From: Paramecium octaurelia
Lineage: Eukaryota; Ciliophora; Oligohymenophorea; Peniculida; Parameciidae
Length of the DNA: 64,000 nt
Assembly (NCBI GenBank): GCA_905182995.1
Contig: CAJJDP010000086.1
Location: 112,144-176,143 of the forward strand
Direction: 5' to 3'
Of this stretch, positions 59,301 through 64,000 are shown one piece after another. The notes beneath the pieces were generated by a model. That model searched no databases. It was not told the DNA's origin and saw only the letters and a program-made list of their open reading frames with translations. A program made the translations under genes and the position numbers. Position 1 is the first letter of the stretch. Every line of letters starts with the position of its first letter.

Positions 59301-60369
59301 TAATCTTATTTAATAATATATTTAGCTGTTCCATACAGTAACTATTAACCAAGATAAAGAAATACTTAGTATAAATAAAGCATTCAAGTTGATCAATCAT
59401 TCCCAGAACTATATCCAATTGTTAATTTATAAGTCTATTAATACATTCCTGATATTATGACTGAGGAGCAATTTAATTAAAAATATGATCAATTGTCAAT
59501 AATCTAATAAGCTTGTGTAAGAAATACAATTAATTTTAGTATGATTTGAATTCTTATGCATAATCATTGGATGACTTCGTCACTCAATCACCAAGTGAAG
59601 AGGAATTGCAAAACTTGAGGGATGTGGCTCCATAAGTAGTTTCATGGCCATTAATCAGAACCAAAGCAAAGAGAGATAAAGGATAAACAGAAGAATATAA
59701 AATTACTCACTCCCCAGAAGCACATCCACTCTATATGATTGAATATTTATTCAGTAAAGTCCAAATCCAGTTGAGCCATCAACTCAAATTCACATTTAAT
59801 GTGTTGTCATTCACTGAGATTATTCTATTTAAATTAACCAGAATACTTCAATAACATACAGGAAAAAGTAATTAGCAATTTGATTTATTTTAGGATGCAG
59901 ATTGTCAACTACTACAAGCATGTTGAGTGAATGGGCATTATTGAAGAAGATCTTATTGAAGATTGGAGATTTAATAGTGGAGAATGAATTGGATAAGTTT
60001 AGATTCTATTATGTTGAAATTAATGAAGTTCATTAAAATTCTGTAAAATTCATTAGTAATTATTTATAGGTGTTCCCAATCAAATCAAATAAATTAGAAG
60101 GATTGGATGCTATCTTCAGATTTGGTTAAACCTAATTCTATGTTCATTCAAATGTTTTGATCATTAGATTGAATGTAGCTGTCGTTTCAGAGAATGCTTC
60201 CACTTTGATCGCTTAAAGGAATATTAAATTGAAGTCTAATGAATTATGTCCATTACTATTTAAGGAAGACAAAGAACTTAGAGTAATTATTTATTCAATT
60301 TTATAGGGTTATATGAATTATATAATAACTTTGGAGGATATGCTTAAGTAAATATTTACCAAAAAGTGA
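50396..60369 (+). CDS. Giant protein of about 3,252 residues, family not recognised
   Basis: Nine introns: 50468..50493, 50572..50590 (only 19 nt), 51005..51029, 51198..51220, 51414..51438, 52192..52219, 59369..59388, 59517..59539 and 59868..59893. The spliced length is exactly 3,253 codons, and one exon runs 7,149 bp uninterrupted. The N-terminus has beta-rich stretches (AECSIEVVADECGQLHLVY), then a long helical body with D/E/G-, Q- and N-rich linkers (for example GGDGNDGGDGGD at about 52710) and helical repeats such as NFYLDQTIMNLETYNRLYW. Q-rich blocks lie at about 57300-57480 and 58530-58650. I see no kinase, ATPase, HECT or transmembrane signature. A scaffold in cilia or cortex would be a guess. 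Confidence 0.75.
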
Positions 60370-60416
60370 TAAAATATATAAAAATCAATAAATAATTTAT
60401 TATTATTATTATACAA

Positions 60417-61075
60417 ATGTTTAGAATTGGAAGAATATTCCCCTTATCAGTCCCACCTGCTCATCCAAATCCACTCACAAGAGTATTTTTCGATGTTGAT
60501 GTTGGAGGCAATCCATTAGGAAGAATAGTATTTTAGGTGTGTATTAATCATTAATATAAAAGCTCTTTGATAATATTGCTCCAAAGACAGCAACCAATTT
60601 CTTGAGAATTGCTCAGGGAGTTTAAGTAGATGGCAAGAAGCTTCACTATGAGGGATCATAAATCCATAAGATTCTCCCATTCAGAGGAATTTGGGGTGGC
60701 GCATTAGGTGGATCTATCTATGGAAGAACATTCCCAGATGAGAATTACACTATCAAACATGACAGAGCAGGATTAATTACAACCTCAAATCCTAAAATCA
60801 ATAGCAATGATGCTGGTTTCATAATTACTTTGGGTCCTGCTGAATGGCTTGACAAAAAGTCAGTTGCATTTGGAGAAGTCATCTATGGTCTATAGCATGT
60901 GAGAGCAATAGAGAAATTAGGTAATATAAAAGTGAGTACATTTTTAGGTGGATTATCTGGGGCTCCAAAAAAATCTGTTGTAATTAAACACAGTGGTGTC
61001 ATTACTGAGCATGAATATCATAAATACGATGTAATAGCGGAACCAAATATTTGGAATTTGTAAAGTCATCATTGA
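60417..61075 (+). CDS. Divergent cyclophilin-type PPIase
   Basis: 210 residues, intron 60537..60562 (26 nt). The cyclophilin fold is clear: RVFFDVDVGGNPLGRIVFQ, LFDNIAPKTATNFLRIAQG, AGLITTSNPKINSNDAGFII and VAFGEVIYGLQHVRAIEKL. The active site is changed: the usual FHRIIPGFMCQGGD segment reads IHKILPFRGIWGGA, so the catalytic arginine is a lysine and the QGGD is lost, while the EWLD tryptophan remains. It may bind proline peptides weakly or act as a structural cyclophilin. The N-terminal extension (MFRIGRIFPLSVPPAHP) could be a targeting peptide. Confidence 0.85.
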
Positions 61076-61082
61076 TAGATAT

Positions 61083-61344
61083 TCAATAACATAATATTAT
61101 CAAAAAGCAGCTTTCCTTTGGTTTGCTAGGTTATTTCTTTTCTTTGTTTTAATCCAAATTATGACCATCTTGATTAAAATGACTATCCTCTCTTACCATT
61201 GTGAGACTATATTCTTTCTTTATAGATTTTACCCTAAATGATTATTTTTGATTAATCTGCTTTTTGTGATTTATTTCAATTGGAGATGACTTGTTTATTC
61301 AGGATTGAACTTCCACAATCCACAGATTATAATAGTAATAATAT
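61083..61344 (-). CDS. Possible C-terminal exon of the SK channel, unjoined
   Basis: A hydrophilic minus-strand frame (SPIEINHKKQINQKQSFRV, EYSLTMVREDSHFNQDG, NLDQNKEKKQPSKPKESC) ends at TGA 61083..61085, just 7 bp from the convergent cyclophilin stop, as expected for a real gene end here. No GT..AG of usual length links it to the channel frame. Either a longer intron, a small assembly error or a chance frame. Confidence 0.35.
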
Positions 61345-62765
61345 TCACTTATTATCAATTTTATTTATAAGATTTTCATTTGCTTTAATCAAATCCTCCT
61401 ATAATTATGATGTTTATTTCAGATTCTCTTTCAATGAATTGAAACCACTGTTGATCTCTTCTAATTGACTGCCCAAAGCCCTTGCTGCAACATATTTACG
61501 AGTAGTTAATTTTAATTACATTGCATACTTCTTCATTTTCTTATTCATCTCAGTAAACTACTCTTCTGAAAAGTCGAGATGTCTCAAATATTGAAATTAA
61601 TACCTCTTTGCATAATAGATCCTACCAAATACAGTGATTATCATGGCAGCTTCTTATTGCATCTGCTTCTTCAAACTCAATCTGTCTATCAAAATTACCA
61701 CCTTATTTTCTAATGTAGATAAATAAGACTCATTTGTAATGATGACAATCATAGATGATACCACAAAGTTACCCAATATGCAAACAACACTCATTACTAT
61801 GCGTCCCAATAATGTTCTGGTATAATAGTCCCCATATCCTAACTATGTAATTGTTAGAATAAGCAATTTACAGTTGTACTAGTTACAATTACACACCACA
61901 TTGAATTTGCATAACTACTAAAATCATTCGAACTTATGTCTATTCGATTAAGAGGACTCTCACATATTCTCAAACAATATCCAAAAACTACAATTAGTAA
62001 GATCATTGCACTATAGTTTACAGTGAATGGTTGATTCCTCAAGAGTTTTAATGTATAAATCTTACCTCATTAGAGATTTTATAGTGAACATATAATCTGC
62101 TTAACTTGCATATAGACTGCAAACTCTATCCGTCCTATTCGAATGCCAATAAGAATTCAATAAGGTTGTACGAATAAAAAATATTACTCGAAAGGCAAGA
62201 GTAAGACAAAGCAATTCGTTTGAATAGTAATAGACCTACCTAACTTAATATCATTACTTCACCTTCAACAAAATCGTTTTCAAATTAGAAACTATAATCA
62301 TCCAAAAATGGTAAAGGAGATGCTGCTATAATTAATATCTCCAAAGATATTCCCAATGACTCTTTGCTAAATCCACCATACATATCTCCTTTACTTTCTC
62401 TCCATTTCAATTTAGCTGCATTTCTTACTACTACTAATCCCATCAAAATTAAATTTGATATGAATATCACCCATAACAACACCTTACGTGCCTCTGGTTC
62501 TTGATCATAATGGATCAATTCCAAAGTTATTACGGTTAAACCAGTCCCAATTAGGTTGAATACAAAGAAACTTAAATCCATCATTCTAAATCTAATCACT
62601 ATCATCCAAACATCAATACCTTTGAAAACAGAGATTAGTTACTCTCCCATCCTCCAAAGCATCCCCAGAAGAATCAAGATCCAAAAAAGGCACTTTATTA
62701 TTAATAGGTTCTTGTCCTTAATTTGCTTAAGTATTCAGATATTCATGATCTGGTTATGTTTACAT
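61345..62765 (-). CDS. SK-type (calmodulin-gated) K+ channel
   Basis: About 437 residues. Starts MQTQPDHEYLNTQANQGQ; introns 62592..62619, 62236..62257, 62038..62065 and 61843..61871 (28, 22, 28, 29 nt). S1 LSFFVFNLIGTGLTVITL, S2 KVLLWVIFISNLILMGLVV, an ICE-like S3-S4 (TLAFRVIFFIRTTLLNSYW), SMWCVIVTSTTLGYGDYYTR as pore with GYGD, S6, and a helical C-terminus ILIDRLSLKKQMQQEAAM ... YLRHLDFSEEQF that matches the calmodulin-binding region of SK channels. Ca2+-dependent K+ currents shape swimming behaviour in Paramecium. The C-terminal end is uncertain: TGA 61345..61347 closes this frame, but coding-like sequence continues to TGA 61083..61085. Confidence 0.85.
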
Positions 62766-63217
62766 TATAATTATATAAATAAACTAAAAACCTCATTAAT
62801 ATTACATTCTCTAGATCATCTTTTTACAGTCTAATTCAAATGAATATTCTTCTTTACATTAAATGGTTATTACTATTTATATACTAATGCATCTGGCTAT
62901 CATAAATTTATTAAAATTTTTCTTTCAAATGTTTTAATACTGTGATATTATAATCATAGATTGACAATCGTTGTCTAAATTTGACCTCTATTACAATAAG
63001 AATTTATAAAGTCTCATTATTCTCATTTTAATGTGTATCATAGTTTCATTAAAAAATATGTTGAATTAATGAGATTTCCCTTTTTTTGAAATATTGACAT
63101 TAGAATAACTACCAATACAATCAAAATAGGTGTATCATTGATATATTAAGAAAATCAATTATTATATAATCATATCATATAAATTCTGATAAATAAAGTT
63201 TACAAAAAATTAAAAAA
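62766..63217. other. Divergent intergenic spacer, 452 bp
   Basis: No supportable gene on either strand; TGA is frequent. It separates the SK channel from the cathepsin-like gene and should carry both promoters. Confidence 0.6.
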
Positions 63218-64000
63218 ATGATCAAACTCTTATTATTGGGAATAGTTATTTGCAATGCATTCAAAATAGCTGAAAATTTCAGTTGGGCAAATGTGGATGG
63301 CAAAAACTACTTAACTTACACAAGAAATCAGAATTCACCTCAATTTTGTAATGGAGGATGGGCATTTGCAGTGACAGGTGCATTGAGTGATAGAATCAAA
63401 ATAAAGAGAAATGCTGCCTTTCCTGAAATAGTCCTATCACCTTAAGTCTTAATCTCATGTGATACCTAATCAGATGGTTGTACTTCTGGATCTGCATTAA
63501 ATGCATATTAATATATAAAGGACAATTGGATATCTGACGAAACATGCACAAATTATGTTGCCAAGAAGGAAGAATGCAATGAAATGTCCCTATGTAAAAA
63601 CTGTTTTGAGGGAATGGGTTGTTGGGCACAACACAATTATTACATATACACAATTTCATCATATGGAACTCTACATGGACAAATAGAAATTATGTAAGAA
63701 GTTGTAACTAATGGACCGTAAATTATATTATTATGTTAGTGTATCTTGTCAACTTGGATAGAGCACTCATTATGTGGAAGTAGTAGGCTGGAGAACCAGT
63801 GACTAAACTACATACTGGATTGTGAAAAACACTTTGGGTCCAAAATATCCAAGTCTATACGAAGTTCCAATAGAGGAAATAACAGAATGCAGTTACGGAG
63901 AATTAAAGGATACATGGACAGAAGGAATCAGAAACACAACTAAATTAAATACAAGAATTGAAAAAAGATTTGAATCAAAACGTAAATCTTATTCTTTAGA
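63218..64000 (+). CDS. Cathepsin-Z-like protein lacking the catalytic cysteine (runs off the window)
   Basis: Signal peptide MIKLLLLGIVICNAFK and a papain-fold domain in the cathepsin X/Z style: NFSWANVDGKNYLTYTRNQ, ADRI-type helix LSDRIKIKRNAAFP, SPQVLISCD, DETCTNYVAKKEEC. The active-site box CGSCWA of the family reads CNGGWAF, so the catalytic Cys is Gly. Catalytic His (STHYVEVVGW) and Asn (YWIVKNTLG) are still there. Intron 63718..63739 (22 nt) restores NGPVSCQL; the loop that normally follows (about 20 residues, YTGGIY region) is missing. The fold is likely kept but the protein inactive as a protease. The C-terminus is basic and continues past base 64000. Confidence 0.8.

Noticed and set aside
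1-64000. Virus-like, LTR, transposon or CRISPR elements; rRNA and tRNA genes
   Set aside because: No polymerase, integrase or transposase motifs, no terminal repeats other than the N-linked duplications, and no RNA gene I could recognise by eye. tRNAscan or Infernal would be needed to exclude short RNAs.

Overview
The window is macronuclear DNA of a ciliate, most likely a Paramecium of the aurelia type. TAA and TAG are read as glutamine and TGA is the only stop: ribosomal protein uS9, the U5 snRNP 40 kDa protein, RLP24, NUBP1, VDAC and a cyclophilin all read through TAA/TAG and end at TGA. Introns are tiny (mostly 20-31 nt, GT..AG, peak near 25), intergenic spacers are often under 100 bp, genes lie on both strands, and the DNA is very AT rich. 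A standard-code reading therefore breaks nearly every gene. I rebuilt gene models by hand from the reassigned code and the short introns. For almost all multi-exon genes listed, the spliced length is a whole number of codons.

Layout. 1-9 kb: malectin-domain protein, alpha-solenoid protein, uS9, membrane-anchored unknown, U5-40K (SNRNP40), coiled-coil unknowns. 9-12.2 kb: LRR protein and a large coiled-coil protein. 12.2-16.5 kb: RLP24, a decayed kinase, an LLPH/DUF2423-like protein and an alveolin/epiplasmin-like protein. 16.5-19.2 kb: NUBP1, a coiled-coil protein and a peptidase C78 (UFSP-type). 19.2-25.2 kb: AT-rich stretch and a SAM plus double zinc-finger protein. 25.2-29.1 kb: PH-START-OSBP lipid-transfer fusion. 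29-32 kb: unknown, C2H2 protein, VDAC. 32-39.3 kb: CCDC180-like coiled-coil protein and an unknown. 39.5-42.2 kb: cyclic-nucleotide-type K+ channel. 42.2-43.4 kb: lipocalin and a decayed lipocalin copy. 44-46.2 kb: LRR protein and small proteins. 46.3-50.1 kb: a TKL kinase, a degenerate NAK-type kinase and an ANTH domain, possibly one polypeptide. 50.4-60.4 kb: an unrecognised protein of about 3,250 residues. 60.4-64 kb: divergent cyclophilin, SK-type channel, and a cathepsin-Z-like protein that lacks the catalytic cysteine.

The sequence is an assembly with faults. Four single N characters (13938, 21108, 23098, 34606) each sit between two apparently identical 1.3-1.5 kb direct copies. These look like unmerged overlapping contig ends. 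The real locus is probably about 5.7 kb shorter, and duplicated gene parts around these Ns should not be counted twice.

There is no operon-like pathway. Loose themes are ribosome biogenesis (uS9, RLP24, LLPH-like), ion channels, lipid and membrane traffic (PH-START-ORD, ANTH, VDAC, lipocalin) and cortex/cilia-type coiled coils. The best candidates for something undescribed are the two-kinase/ANTH reading frame, the PH-START-ORD fusion, the K+ channel with a CCHC zinc knuckle, the SAM/double-finger protein and the giant unknown. I saw no rRNA, tRNA, CRISPR array, virus-like or transposable element. I could not run covariance or profile searches.
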